The notes under the pieces: generated by a model
The model's database searches: none
What the model saw: the letters and a program-made list of their open reading frames with translations, nothing else
Told to the model about the DNA's origin: nothing
Shown here: positions 17,175 through 27,113 of the stretch, piece by piece
Numbering within the stretch: position 1 is the stretch's first letter
How the letters are laid out: the number at the start of each line of letters is the position of its first letter
Translations under genes and position numbers: made by a program
From: Neobacillus vireti
GTDB lineage: Bacteria > Bacillota > Bacilli > Bacillales > Cytobacillaceae
Direction: 5' to 3'
DNA length: 64,000 bases
Assembly: GCF_001026695.1 (NCBI RefSeq)
Contig: NZ_LDNB01000012.1
Location: forward strand, 31,428-95,427

Positions 17175-19409
17175 GTGAAGATCCATATCGTACAGAAAGG
17201 GGATACTCTTTGGAAGATCGCCAAGAAGTACGGCGTGAATTTTGAAGAGCTGAAAAAGATGAATTCACAGCTCAGCAACCCTGATATGATTATGCCCGGT
17301 ATGAAAATAAAGGTTCCATCTGCAGGCGGAACCGTTAAAAAAGAAGGGCCAATCCATATAGGAAAAAAAGAAGTTCCCATTGCTGAGCATCCGTTTGCTA
17401 AAGAGAAGCCGAAGGAAATGCCTATCAAACAACCTATTAAAGAAATGCCCATCAAAGAAATGCCGATAAAGGAGATCCCAAAAAAGGAGATACCGATAAA
17501 GGAGATACCGATAAAGGAGGTACCAAAAAAGGAGGTACCAATAAAAGAGGCACCAATAAAAGAAGCACCGATTATAAAAGAAGCACCCAAAGCACCCTAC
17601 ACTCCAAAAATGCCTCTAAAAGTAATCCCAGAAAAAGATATTAATAATTATTATATGTCTAACATGACAAATATCACGCCAAATCTGCCGCCGAAGCCAG
17701 CAAATATCCTTCCTGAAGTAAAAGAAGTACCGATGCCTTTACCAATGCCAGTTCAGGAAGAATGTGTACAGGATTATTGTGTCCCGATTACACCGGTAAT
17801 GCCTGGACCTGGATTCTGCCCGCCAATTGGTGGGGTAGGAGGGTTCCCAATGATTCCTTATTCACAAGTTCAAGGGGCTGCATTCGTACCAACACCTGGA
17901 ATGATTCAAGGCACACCGGGAGTCGCTCCAGCAGCAGGAATGCCTATGATGCCGGGGGTTGCTCCAACAGGGGCTGGTGTACCAGCAATGGCAGGACCTT
18001 ACTTCCAGGATGAATCATCATCATTTATGCCGCAAATGCCTATTATGAACCCTGCTTATAACCCGGCTGTAATGGGTGCGCAAAACCCGGGGATGCAAAC
18101 ACCTTATATGGCCCCAGGAGCCTACGGCCAAATGCCAGCAGGATACGGAGAAATGCCGGGAGCCTACGGCCAAATGCCAGCAGGATACGGAGAAATGCCG
18201 GGAGCCTACGGCCAAATGCCAGCAGGATACGGAGAAATGCCGGGAGCCTACGGCCAAATGCCAGCAGGATACGGAGAAATGCCGGGAGCCTACGGCCAAA
18301 TGCCAGCAGGATACGGAGAAATGCCGGGAGCCTACGGCCAAATGCCAGCAGGATACGGAGAAATGCCGGGAGCCTACGGCCAAATGCCAGCAGGATACGG
18401 AGAAATGCCGGGAGCCTACGGCCAAATGCCAGCAGGATACGGAGAAATGCCGGGAGCCTACGGCCAAATGCCAGCAGGATACGGAGAAATGCCGGGAGCC
18501 TACGGCCAAATGCCAGCAGGATACGGAGAAATGCCGGGAGCCTACGGCCAAATGCCAGCAGGATACGGAGAAATGCCGGGAGCCTACGGCCAAATGCCAG
18601 CAGGATACGGAGAAATGCCGGGAGCCTACGGCCAAATGCCAGCAGGATACGGAGGAATGCCGGGAGCCTATGGTCAGATGCCAGCAGGATATGGAGAAAT
18701 GCCGGGAGCCCAAGGCCAAATGCCAGCAGGATACGGAGAAATGCCGGGAGCGTACGGTCAGATGCCAACGGGATATGGAGAAATGCCGGGAGCGTACGGT
18801 CAGATGCCAACGGGATATGGAGAAGTGCCAGGAGCCTATGGTCAAATGCCGCCAGCAGGATACGGAGGAATGCCAGGATCCTATGGCCAAATGCCAGCAG
18901 GATACGGAGAAATGCCGGGAGCGTACGGTCAAATGCCGACAGCAGGATACGGAGGAATGCCAGGAGCATACGGCCAATCGCCAGCTGGCCAAATGCCAAC
19001 AGGTCAATCGCCAACAGGCAGGAATGGTAATCCGTACGGGATGGGAACACCATACGGATATCCGCAAATGAGTGGTTCAGGACCACAAGTACCGGACTTT
19101 GAAGCTTCACAAGGAACTGCAGTAGCAGCAAGGGCTCAGGCGCCATACATGCAGACTCAGAGCCTCCCAGTTGGGTCAGGCGGTGACTGCGGCTGCGGCG
19201 GTCCAGGACCTTCCATGGACAAAATGCAGCCAGCTGGAGCACGACCAAATGAAATGCCAGCAAACTTTGTCCCGCCAACTCCGCCTATTTACAGTGCACC
19301 ATATACAGGACCTGTTAATGCTGCACAGCCACCGTATATGAATCCATATGGGATGGCCCCGGCTGGAACAAATTACGGTATGCCAGGTTACCGTGATGAA
19401 AGCGACTAA
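17175..19409 (+). CDS. safA: Spore coat assembly protein SafA, greatly expanded repeat form
   Basis: SafA is the LysM morphogenetic protein that directs inner spore coat assembly and interacts with SpoVID. Residues 1-48 form one LysM domain (HIVQKGDTLWKIAKKYGV, NPDMIMPGMKIKVPS). Next is a Lys/Pro/Glu/Ile-rich stretch of KEIPIKE-type repeats (about 75-135), then Pro/Met/Gly-rich sequence. About 20 copies of a 14-residue Tyr/Gly/Gln/Met/Pro repeat cover about residues 315-600, and a Gly/Cys-containing tail follows. At 744 residues it is nearly twice the 387 of B. subtilis SafA. The GTG at 17175 has an AGGAGGG site, and the protein then starts exactly at the LysM. Confidence 0.92.
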   Translation: MKIHIVQKGDTLWKIAKKYGVNFEELKKMNSQLSNPDMIMPGMKIKVPSAGGTVKKEGPIHIGKKEVPIAEHPFAKEKPKEMPIKQPIKEMPIKEMPIKEIPKKEIPIKEIPIKEVPKKEVPIKEAPIKEAPIIKEAPKAPYTPKMPLKVIPEKDINNYYMSNMTNITPNLPPKPANILPEVKEVPMPLPMPVQEECVQDYCVPITPVMPGPGFCPPIGGVGGFPMIPYSQVQGAAFVPTPGMIQGTPGVAPAAGMPMMPGVAPTGAGVPAMAGPYFQDESSSFMPQMPIMNPAYNPAVMGAQNPGMQTPYMAPGAYGQMPAGYGEMPGAYGQMPAGYGEMPGAYGQMPAGYGEMPGAYGQMPAGYGEMPGAYGQMPAGYGEMPGAYGQMPAGYGEMPGAYGQMPAGYGEMPGAYGQMPAGYGEMPGAYGQMPAGYGEMPGAYGQMPAGYGEMPGAYGQMPAGYGEMPGAYGQMPAGYGEMPGAYGQMPAGYGGMPGAYGQMPAGYGEMPGAQGQMPAGYGEMPGAYGQMPTGYGEMPGAYGQMPTGYGEVPGAYGQMPPAGYGGMPGSYGQMPAGYGEMPGAYGQMPTAGYGGMPGAYGQSPAGQMPTGQSPTGRNGNPYGMGTPYGYPQMSGSGPQVPDFEASQGTAVAARAQAPYMQTQSLPVGSGGDCGCGGPGPSMDKMQPAGARPNEMPANFVPPTPPIYSAPYTGPVNAAQPPYMNPYGMAPAGTNYGMPGYRDESD
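18118..18980 (+). repeat. 42-bp tandem repeat inside safA
   Basis: About 13 copies of a 42-bp unit starting GGAGCCTACGGCCAAATGCC run from 18118 to about 18663, virtually identical at DNA level apart from the thirteenth. About seven diverged copies then follow, some with a three-base insertion. Each encodes 14 residues (GAYGQMPAGYGEMP). Identity among the first block, including synonymous positions, implies recent expansion or gene conversion. The multiple-of-three unit leaves long spurious open frames on both strands. Confidence 0.97.
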
Positions 19410-19416
19410 CGCGTCA

Positions 19417-20385
19417 ATGAACCAAAAGGGAGACGATGATTACCTTAATCGTCTCTTCTCTTATTTTCAGTCGCAGTTTTATGAAAAAATTATTCAGCTG
19501 GTCCCGATTCGAAAGTCGGTTTTTATTCTAAAAACCGTTAAAAATACTTATATTGTTAAAGGGTATCAAACGAACCGCCGACTAAAACTCCAAGAGGCTT
19601 TTACAGCTACACTGAGAAAAGAAGGGTTTAACAAGACCTATCAATATTTAACTTCTCCGGTGAGAGCTCAGCTGTTTTTTGAAGGAACCTATTTTGGCTG
19701 TATGGAGTATATTACTCCTCATAAAACCGCTTTTTCGTTTCATACTCAAAATGATCGTCAAGAAGGAATGGCACTCCTTGACCAATTCCACAAGGCGACG
19801 GCGTCGTTTGAAGCTCGATATCGAACATTACTTCCCAAAGGCAATTTAATTGAAAAATGGACAGAGCGGTTTACGCTTTTTTCAAATAATCTTCCCTTTC
19901 TCAAATATTTTATAAATGAACCATTTATCTCGGAAATGGTGTCATGGGCCAATTGGTCATTAGATGGGATGGAAAAAAACAAGGACTTTTTTCAAAAAAA
20001 ACCGTTTGTCATCCTTCACGGTGACGTGGCCCATCATAATTTTTTACGGGATGAACACGGGAAGCTGAATTTACTTGATTATGATTTAATCAGCATCGGT
20101 ACTCCTGCATTGGATTATTTACAATATGCAAATCGAATTCTTCCCTATATTGATTGGTCATTTGAGAAGCTTAAGATTTTTAAACCAATGCAGCAATATT
20201 TAGAAGATGACGCCTTTTTATACGCCCTCGTTTTTCCAGCTGATATTTTTCGGGAATGGAATCGACTGATTCGCGAAAAAACATTTACGGATGAGGTGAA
20301 ATTTAGGCAGGTCATGGAATTATCAATCGGTCAGTTTTATTCGAGGAAAAAATTTATTGATCGTTTAATAAATCAGGTGAACTAA
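19417..20385 (+). CDS. Spore coat kinase-like protein (CotS/YutH/YsxE group)
   Basis: The protein has an aminoglycoside-phosphotransferase/choline-kinase fold. The catalytic-loop Brenner motif is HGDVAHHNF and the metal-binding DFD-equivalent is LLDYDLISIGTPALDY. Spore coat proteins CotS, CotI, YutH and YsxE belong to this group; the natural substrate is unknown. It begins a few bases after safA, which fits a coat role. No good ribosome binding site precedes the ATG at 19417; an alternative ATG at 19396 overlaps safA, and translational coupling is likely. The predicted product is about 322 residues. Confidence 0.82.
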   Translation: MNQKGDDDYLNRLFSYFQSQFYEKIIQLVPIRKSVFILKTVKNTYIVKGYQTNRRLKLQEAFTATLRKEGFNKTYQYLTSPVRAQLFFEGTYFGCMEYITPHKTAFSFHTQNDRQEGMALLDQFHKATASFEARYRTLLPKGNLIEKWTERFTLFSNNLPFLKYFINEPFISEMVSWANWSLDGMEKNKDFFQKKPFVILHGDVAHHNFLRDEHGKLNLLDYDLISIGTPALDYLQYANRILPYIDWSFEKLKIFKPMQQYLEDDAFLYALVFPADIFREWNRLIREKTFTDEVKFRQVMELSIGQFYSRKKFIDRLINQVN

Positions 20386-20418
20386 ATTTTCCTTTGGTAT
20401 TTTCTAGCTGAATGAATT

Positions 20419-20487
20419 CCCCTCGAAAATAACACCCTATAAATGAGCATATGAACCATGCTCAGGATGTTATTATGAGGGGGTTTT
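20419..20487 (+). terminator. Long hairpin that ends in the next gene's ribosome binding site
   Basis: CCCCTC (20419-20424) pairs with GAGGGG (20477-20482), AATAACACCCT (20428-20438) with AGGATGTTATT (20464-20474, one mismatch), and GAGCAT (20445-20450) with ATGCTC (20458-20463). The 3' arm runs into GTTTTT, giving terminator geometry. The GAGGGGG at 20477-20483 is also the ribosome binding site of the gene starting at 20492. GCATA at 20447-20451 matches a sigma-F/G -35, but the candidate -10 at 20469 is poor. Confidence 0.75.
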
Positions 20488-20491
20488 TCGC

Positions 20492-21187
20492 TTGAACAAG
20501 AAACAGTGGATGATACCTCTATCGGCCCTAATCATAATGGGTACAGCGGGCTGCGCCAAAGACAATAATCGTGCTGGCGTTAATAAAACAACGAACAATT
20601 CGTTACGGCCAGTAGGTTATTACTCAAATGAAAACCACCCGAGAAATGGAAATGACTTGTTTCGAGATAATGATGGTGCGCTAACGGAAATGATGGATCA
20701 TACACTTGGCGATGAGGACAAGCTTTTAAATGAACAAAAAAGAAGGCAGCTGCAAAAGAGAGATAAAAATGGGAATCCAATAAATCCAACAAAGCCATTA
20801 GCTTCAGAAGATCGTAATTTTTTTCAGCGGGATGATCGTTTTAGTACAAGTGATATGAATTATCACGGTCATTTGAATAAAAATATCAGAAATACGGGGG
20901 TAGTTACCGACCCGAATTTCCAAGATGATTTTTCAAATAAAATTAGAGACAAAGTAGCAAGAATAAACAATGTTAGCGATGTAAGATCTGTATCCTACGG
21001 AAATACGATTATGGTTGCGGTGAAGTTAAATGATAATCGCAAAGCTGCCGCTACCAAAAGGGCGATTAAGAATATGGTGAAGCCATATGCGGATGGGAAA
21101 ACGGTCACCGTTATGATTGATGAAGGCGCCATTGGCAACGACGCCAATAAAGAAAATGATATTCAGCGCAGTAAAGGTGGAAGATAA
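20492..21187 (+). CDS. YhcN/YlaJ family sporulation lipoprotein
   Basis: The N-terminal signal sequence (MNKKQWMIPLSALIIMGTAGC) ends in a lipobox with the modifiable cysteine at residue 21. The C-terminal half (about 130-215) carries the YhcN/YlaJ domain (IRDKVARINNVSDVRSVSYGNTIMVAVKLND). Members are forespore or cortex lipoproteins of spores; the neighbour of safA in B. subtilis, CoxA, is one. The start is a TTG eight bases after GAGGGGG, a ribosome binding site buried in a hairpin. The middle region is Asn/Asp/Arg-rich and probably disordered. The product is 231 residues. Exact function is unknown. Confidence 0.85.
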   Translation: MNKKQWMIPLSALIIMGTAGCAKDNNRAGVNKTTNNSLRPVGYYSNENHPRNGNDLFRDNDGALTEMMDHTLGDEDKLLNEQKRRQLQKRDKNGNPINPTKPLASEDRNFFQRDDRFSTSDMNYHGHLNKNIRNTGVVTDPNFQDDFSNKIRDKVARINNVSDVRSVSYGNTIMVAVKLNDNRKAAATKRAIKNMVKPYADGKTVTVMIDEGAIGNDANKENDIQRSKGGR

Positions 21188-21349
21188 AAAGAAAAGCGCA
21201 AGCGCCCTGGTCAGCGGCGTATGGCCTGGAGCGCTCCAACTGAGATAAAGGAAACACGGAGAGCGGAGCGCATCCGTGCTTGACTTATCGTAGGGCGGAG
21301 CGCGAAGGACACTAGCCGCAAGGGCGCTGGAGCTGGATAATTCTCAAAG
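21188..21349. repeat. AGCGC-type dispersed palindromic repeat
   Basis: The element starts AAGAAAAGCGCAAGCGCC just after the lipoprotein stop codon and ends GGCGCTGGAGCTGGA, then TAATTCTCAAAG. Its right end is the reverse complement of the left end of the repeat at 61528-61665. A partial copy lies at 3472-3509. It encodes nothing. Confidence 0.8.
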
Positions 21350-21378
21350 TTAAAAATTTATACTTTCTTATTCCACAT

Positions 21379-21412
21379 AAAGGGCAAAGCTTCCATGCTT
21401 TGCCCTTTTAAA
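21379..21412 (+). terminator. Terminator before bofC
   Basis: AAAGGGCAAAGC (21379-21390) and GCTTTGCCCTTT (21397-21408) form a perfect 12-bp stem with a TTCCAT loop and a short T-run. Confidence 0.85.
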
Positions 21413-21505
21413 ATTCGCTGATTTCGTTGCGGATAAAAAGGCAAAATAAGGCTAAAATAGTACTGTAAAGGATGTTCAATTTTTATCAAATAAGAGGTGA
21501 GCGCC

Positions 21506-22060
21506 ATGAAGTTCTTTTGGATAGCAATGTCTCGGTTATCTATACCTGTATTCGCTGTTATTCTCTTCATGTTTATCGGCGGGGCACCGTTCATTGTGAT
21601 TACCGGCTCCGCTGCGCAGCTGGACAGCCATCAATCAAAGCAAATGCAGGAACCGCTAAACATAACAGTGATTTTGGAACGAATGTACCTCGATGGAGAA
21701 ATCAGTCAAGAAGTAATCCATGAGACATGCTGGTCAATGGAGAATTTTTGGGCAAGGTATGACCAGTGGCAGCTTACCGATACGGATCACTCGACCTATG
21801 TTTTTAGGAAACAAGTTGACGATATCTCCCCATTATTGAAAGCAAATGGCTTTTTTGGTATTTCTGAGAATGGGGTGTTGACGATTTTTAACGGAAGGCC
21901 CGATCAATCACGAATCATTCAATCTTTTTTTCAAATAGATATCAAGAGGCTGGAAAGTAATAAACAGGAACAATTGATTCAAGGGATCCCGATTAGGTCG
22001 AAAGATCATTATGTGCAAGTATTAGAAACATTTAAGTCCTATTCAGTAAATAAAGAATAG
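21506..22060 (+). CDS. bofC: Forespore checkpoint protein BofC
   Basis: BofC is a forespore-secreted intercompartmental regulator that inhibits the SpoIVB protease and so delays pro-sigma-K processing. It acts on the same pathway as the spoIVFA-spoIVFB pair at 3.6-5.2 kb. An N-terminal signal/anchor segment (RLSIPVFAVILFMFIGGAPF) precedes an exported domain with ITVILERMYLDGEISQEVIHE and a second C-terminal domain. The ATG at 21506 follows AGAGGTGAG; the in-frame GTG at 21497 is part of that site. The product is 184 residues. Confidence 0.9.
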   Translation: MKFFWIAMSRLSIPVFAVILFMFIGGAPFIVITGSAAQLDSHQSKQMQEPLNITVILERMYLDGEISQEVIHETCWSMENFWARYDQWQLTDTDHSTYVFRKQVDDISPLLKANGFFGISENGVLTIFNGRPDQSRIIQSFFQIDIKRLESNKQEQLIQGIPIRSKDHYVQVLETFKSYSVNKE

Positions 22061-22072
22061 AAATATCCTAAA

Positions 22073-22108
22073 AACAGACTGATTAAGTGAAATCAGCCTG
22101 TTTTTTTT
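22073..22108 (+). terminator. Terminator after bofC
   Basis: AACAGACTGATT (22073-22084) pairs with AATCAGCCTGTT (22091-22102, one mismatch), followed by eight T residues. Confidence 0.85.
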
Positions 22109-22151
22109 GCAAAACTTTTAGTCTTGGCATTTTTTCTAGACTCGAATTAAG

Positions 22152-22246
22152 TTTATTAGCGAATTTCGTATAGATATTAGCGAATTTCAAACATTTATTA
22201 GTGAATTCCAACAGTTTATTAGCGAATTTCAAGATTTATTAGCGAA
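22152..22246 (-). repeat. Array of 21-bp-spaced TTCGCTAATAAA motifs (array 2, inverted)
   Basis: On the plus strand TTTATTAGCGAA occurs at 22152, 22215 and 22235, GATATTAGCGAA at 22173 and TTTATTAGTGAA at 22194; starts are 21, 21, 21 and 20 bp apart. This is the exact reverse complement of the array 1 motif with the same period. It lies between the bofC terminator and ruvA. The rest of the 294-bp gap holds only the ruvA ribosome binding region. Confidence 0.87.
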
Positions 22247-22354
22247 TCGCCTAAAACTGAAAATTCAACCTCTTCTCAGCGCAGCTATTTTCTATAACTA
22301 AGATGAAATTGTATGGTAAAATGGGATTTAGTGAAATTAGGGGAGAGAATACGA

Positions 22355-22966
22355 TTGTATGAATTTATTAAAGGGACCGTCGAATTTGTTGGTCCGGAAT
22401 ATATTGTGATTGAAAACAACGGGATTGGTTATCAACTATCAACACCAAATCCGTTTATTTATGCCAGTAAAATGGAAACAATGGTTATTGTATATACCTA
22501 TCATTACGTTCGCGAGGATATCAACGCATTATATGGCTTCGAAACAAGGGAAGAGAAAAAGCTTTTCACGAAATTATTAAATGTTTCAGGCATCGGACCG
22601 AAAGGGGCACTCGCTATCCTTGCTTCCGGTGAGGTGCAGCAGGTGGTCACGGCGATTGAAAATGAAGACGAAAGCTTCCTTATCAAATTTCCCGGCGTCG
22701 GCAAAAAGACAGCTAGGCAGATGATTCTTGACCTAAAAGGAAAATTGCAGGATATCGTTCCAGACTACTTCCCGAATTTGTTTAATGCAGATACACATCC
22801 ACTACATACACAAACAAATAACACGGCTCTAGAAGAGGCCATCCTTGCCTTGAAAGCTCTTGGCTATTCAGAAAAAGAAATAAAAAAGATTTCACCTGAA
22901 TTAAGAAAAGAACAGCTGACAACAGACCAATACATTAAAAAAGCCCTGCAAAGGCTTTTAAAATAG
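22355..22966 (+). CDS. ruvA: Holliday junction DNA helicase subunit RuvA
   Basis: RuvA binds four-way junctions and loads the RuvB motor. An N-terminal OB fold ([20 protein letters not shown]) is followed by tandem helix-hairpin-helix motifs ([29 protein letters not shown]) and the RuvB-contacting C-terminal three-helix domain from about 150. The frame opens at 22313, but the TTG at 22355, seven bases after AGGGGAGAG, gives the family start (MYEFIKG) and the normal length of 203 residues. Confidence 0.95.
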   Translation: MYEFIKGTVEFVGPEYIVIENNGIGYQLSTPNPFIYASKMETMVIVYTYHYVREDINALYGFETREEKKLFTKLLNVSGIGPKGALAILASGEVQQVVTAIENEDESFLIKFPGVGKKTARQMILDLKGKLQDIVPDYFPNLFNADTHPLHTQTNNTALEEAILALKALGYSEKEIKKISPELRKEQLTTDQYIKKALQRLLK

Positions 22967-22976
22967 GTGATGTTCC

Positions 22977-23978
22977 ATGGAAGAAAGAATTATTTCGAGT
23001 GAAGTGAATGAGAGTGAGATCAGCTTCGAACAAAGTCTGAGACCGCAAACCTTAAAGCAATACATTGGACAGGATCAGGTGAAGGGCAATCTAGAAATAT
23101 TTATCAAGGCAGCTCGTCTCCGTAAGGAAACGTTAGATCATGTTCTTCTTTATGGTCCACCGGGATTGGGGAAGACAACACTTGCGGTTATTATCGCCAA
23201 CGAAATGGGAGTGAATATCCGGACAACCTCAGGACCGGCAATTGAAAGGCCGGGTGATCTGGCAGCCATTTTAACAGCATTAGAGCCGGGGGACGTTTTA
23301 TTTATTGACGAAATTCACCGGCTTCCGCGGACGATTGAAGAGGTGCTTTATCCGGCGATGGAGGACTTTTGTCTTGATATCGTGATTGGAAAAGGACCGA
23401 GTGCGAGGTCCGTCCGCCTCGACCTGCCGCCATTTACCCTTGTCGGTGCGACGACAAGAGCGGGCTCGCTATCCGCGCCCTTAAGGGACAGATTTGGAGT
23501 TTTGAGCCGGCTCGAGTATTATAAGGAAGATCAATTAAAAAGTATTGTCATCAGAACGGCTGAATTGTTCGGTACCGAAATAGACGACGCTTCAGCTGCA
23601 GAAATTGCCAGGAGAGCAAGGGGAACCCCGAGGATTGCCAATCGTCTGCTCCGCAGGGTGCGGGACTTTGCTCAGGTTAAAGGAAATGGTACAATTGACC
23701 TTACCCTCGCAAAGGAAGCTCTAGAACTGCTTCAGGTTGACCGCCTTGGCTTAGACCACATCGACCATAAGTTGTTAAAAGGCATTATTGAAAAATTCCG
23801 CGGCGGTCCTGTTGGTCTTGATACAATTGCCGCATCCATCGGTGAAGAATCGGAAACGATAGAAGATGTTTATGAACCGTATTTATTACAAATTGGTTTT
23901 TTACAAAGAACACCACGGGGGCGAGTAGTCACCGGAGCCGTATACGACCATTTTGGCATCGAGATGCCAGCCCAATGA
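22977..23978 (+). CDS. ruvB: Holliday junction DNA helicase RuvB
   Basis: RuvB is the AAA+ hexameric motor for branch migration. Walker A is GPPGLGKTT (about residue 60), Walker B DEIHRL, sensor GATTRAG and arginine finger RDRFG. The C-terminal winged helix ends YDHFGIE. At 333 residues it is the usual size. It follows ruvA by ten bases with an AGGTGA site, forming the standard ruvAB pair. Confidence 0.97.
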   Translation: MEERIISSEVNESEISFEQSLRPQTLKQYIGQDQVKGNLEIFIKAARLRKETLDHVLLYGPPGLGKTTLAVIIANEMGVNIRTTSGPAIERPGDLAAILTALEPGDVLFIDEIHRLPRTIEEVLYPAMEDFCLDIVIGKGPSARSVRLDLPPFTLVGATTRAGSLSAPLRDRFGVLSRLEYYKEDQLKSIVIRTAELFGTEIDDASAAEIARRARGTPRIANRLLRRVRDFAQVKGNGTIDLTLAKEALELLQVDRLGLDHIDHKLLKGIIEKFRGGPVGLDTIAASIGEESETIEDVYEPYLLQIGFLQRTPRGRVVTGAVYDHFGIEMPAQ

Positions 23979-24011
23979 TTCGTTATTTTAAAAAGATTAG
24001 GATGTCATAAT

Positions 24012-25040
24012 ATGAAAGTAGATTTATTTGATTTTCATTTGCCTGAAGAATTAATTGCTCAAGTACCTTTAAAAAATCGGACAGACAGCCGGTTAATGGT
24101 ATTGAATAAAGAAACAGGTGAAATCAATCATGAAGTTTTTAAAGATATTACTCAGTATTTGCGTGAAGGGGATTGCCTTGTCTTAAATGACACAAAGGTA
24201 TTGCCTGCACGCCTTTTTGGCGTCAAACAAGATACCGGCGCCAAAATTGAAGTCCTGCTCCTGAAACAGCTTGAAGGCGACCAGTGGGAAACCCTTGTGA
24301 AGCCGGCCAAACGGGTGAAGGAAGGGACCGAAATTGATTTCGGCGACGGCTTGCTTACTGCCGTGTGCACAGGAACCTCTGACCATGGCGGCAGAGTGAT
24401 GGAATTCAAATATGAGGGGATTTTTTACGAAGTGCTTGATCAATTAGGCGAAATGCCGCTGCCCCCATACATAAAAGAGCAGCTCGAAGACCGCGATCGA
24501 TACCAGACTGTGTTTGCCCGTGAACCAGGTTCCGCTGCCGCACCGACGGCAGGGCTTCATTTTACTGAAGAACTATTGACCGAAATTAAAGAAAAGGGTG
24601 TCCATGTTGCGTTTATCACCCTCCATGTTGGCCTTGGTACGTTCAGACCTGTAAGTGTTGAGGATGTATTGGAGCATGATATGCATTCGGAATTTTATAT
24701 TGTAACGGAAGGAACCGCGCGGCTCTTAAACGAGGTACGTCAAAATGGCGGCAGAATCATCACCGTCGGGACGACATCAACAAGGACGCTGGAAACCATC
24801 GCTTCCGCTAATGAGGGGCAATTTGTCGATGGAAGCGGCTGGACCAATATTTTCATTTATCCTGGCTATAAGTTTAAGGCAATCGATGGAATGATCACCA
24901 ACTTCCATTTGCCAAAATCAACCTTGATTATGCTCGTCAGTGCCTTGGCCGGCAGGGAAAATATTTTGCACGCCTACACGACAGCAGTGGAAGAGCGGTA
25001 CCGATTCTTTAGCTTTGGCGATGCAATGTTCATCATCTAA
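24012..25040 (+). CDS. queA: S-adenosylmethionine:tRNA ribosyltransferase-isomerase QueA
   Basis: QueA transfers the ribosyl part of SAM to preQ1 in tRNA, giving epoxyqueuosine. Conserved blocks are [55 protein letters not shown] and [10 protein letters not shown]. The product is 342 residues, full length. It lies directly upstream of tgt, the enzyme for the preceding step. Confidence 0.97.
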   Translation: MKVDLFDFHLPEELIAQVPLKNRTDSRLMVLNKETGEINHEVFKDITQYLREGDCLVLNDTKVLPARLFGVKQDTGAKIEVLLLKQLEGDQWETLVKPAKRVKEGTEIDFGDGLLTAVCTGTSDHGGRVMEFKYEGIFYEVLDQLGEMPLPPYIKEQLEDRDRYQTVFAREPGSAAAPTAGLHFTEELLTEIKEKGVHVAFITLHVGLGTFRPVSVEDVLEHDMHSEFYIVTEGTARLLNEVRQNGGRIITVGTTSTRTLETIASANEGQFVDGSGWTNIFIYPGYKFKAIDGMITNFHLPKSTLIMLVSALAGRENILHAYTTAVEERYRFFSFGDAMFII

Positions 25041-25084
25041 GGTCATAAACGGTGGCGTAAACAGCAATAGAGGTTTTGCATTAG

Positions 25085-26239
<1,155 letters not shown>

Positions 26240-26269
26240 TAGATACTTTTTGAAAGGAGGGAAACAGTT

Positions 26270-26560
26270 ATGGCAGGAGGACTTGGAACAATTGGTCCAT
26301 TAATATTAATGTTTGTGTTGTTTTATTTCTTATTAATCCGCCCGCAGCAAAAACGCCAAAAAGCAGTTCGGCAAATGCAAAACGATTTGAAGAAGGGTGA
26401 CAAAATCGTCACGATTGGTGGATTACATGGGATTATCGACTCGATCGATGATAATAAAGCTGTAATTAAATGTGGAGACGGAAGCCGTCTTACATATGAC
26501 CGCAATGCAATTCGTGAAGTCACGGAAGTTGGCGGAGAGAGTGTAAGCCTTTCAAAATAA
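26270..26560 (+). CDS. yajC: Preprotein translocase accessory subunit YajC
   Basis: YajC is a small inner-membrane partner of SecDF. One membrane segment lies at residues 7-24 (IGPLILMFVLFYFLLIRPQQKR), followed by a cytoplasmic beta domain (LKKGDKIVTIGGLHGII). The product is 96 residues. The ATG follows AAAGGAGGGAAA. Its partner secDF is 3.4 kb downstream. Confidence 0.95.
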   Translation: MAGGLGTIGPLILMFVLFYFLLIRPQQKRQKAVRQMQNDLKKGDKIVTIGGLHGIIDSIDDNKAVIKCGDGSRLTYDRNAIREVTEVGGESVSLSK

Positions 26561-26565
26561 CACGT

Positions 26566-26590
26566 AAAAAGGAAGCCATTTGGCTTCCTT
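26566..26590. terminator. Bidirectional terminator between yajC and yrzE
   Basis: AAAAAGGAAGCC pairs with GGCTTCCTTTT around ATTT. Convergent genes flank it, and both strands end in T-runs. Confidence 0.85.
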
Positions 26591-26594
26591 TTCT

Positions 26595-26957
26595 TTATGA
26601 AGACCGCCTTGAATTATTGTTAGCGATATTAACCCCTAAGATTCCACCCATCATCGCAATTAATGTATAGCAAGTGTGGTAAATTACTTGCTCTGTGTCA
26701 AACAAGCGATCATAGCCCAAGTATTGAAATAAAAAAACCACTAGCGAGTAAATAAGCCCAGTTAAACCGCCGATAAGCCAGCCCTTTTCTTTACGCTTAC
26801 CCCCGGAAAGAAAACCGCCGCCGAATAGCGCAATAAATGATAATGCCGTTATGATATATTGAAGCATTCCCTCCTCGGCGGACGTAAACCTTAGTATAAA
26901 TGCAAATATCAGGCTGCATAACACAGCAAAAGCAAAGATAAAAATTAATCCGTACAT
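26595..26957 (-). CDS. yrzE: TIGR04086 family membrane protein YrzE
   Basis: This is a 120-residue polytopic membrane protein with about four hydrophobic segments (residues 2-22, 30-48, 58-78, 93-113) and short loops such as GKRKEKG. It matches the TIGR04086 family by composition and by its position beside yajC and yrbG, as in B. subtilis. Function is unknown. The ribosome binding site on the minus strand is weak. Confidence 0.75.
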   Translation of the reverse strand: MYGLIFIFAFAVLCSLIFAFILRFTSAEEGMLQYIITALSFIALFGGGFLSGGKRKEKGWLIGGLTGLIYSLVVFLFQYLGYDRLFDTEQVIYHTCYTLIAMMGGILGVNIANNNSRRSS

Positions 26958-27113
26958 GATGGATGTCCCTAAGCTTTTTGATTCGATTTTAACTCTCCCC
27001 CTTCAGCATCCTCCGTGGCTGTTTTTTATTTAACTATCCCAGCCATGGCCTTAGATACAAATTTCTTTCCTAGTACAAGCGTATTCACGAGATCAGGAAA
27101 GTAGAATGAAAAT

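Noticed and set aside
18076..19071. Long open frame with Cys-rich 14-residue repeats on the plus strand, and two long frames on the minus strand, within safA
   Set aside because: They arise because the 42-bp repeat has no stop in other frames. They lack ribosome binding sites and overlap a strongly supported gene.
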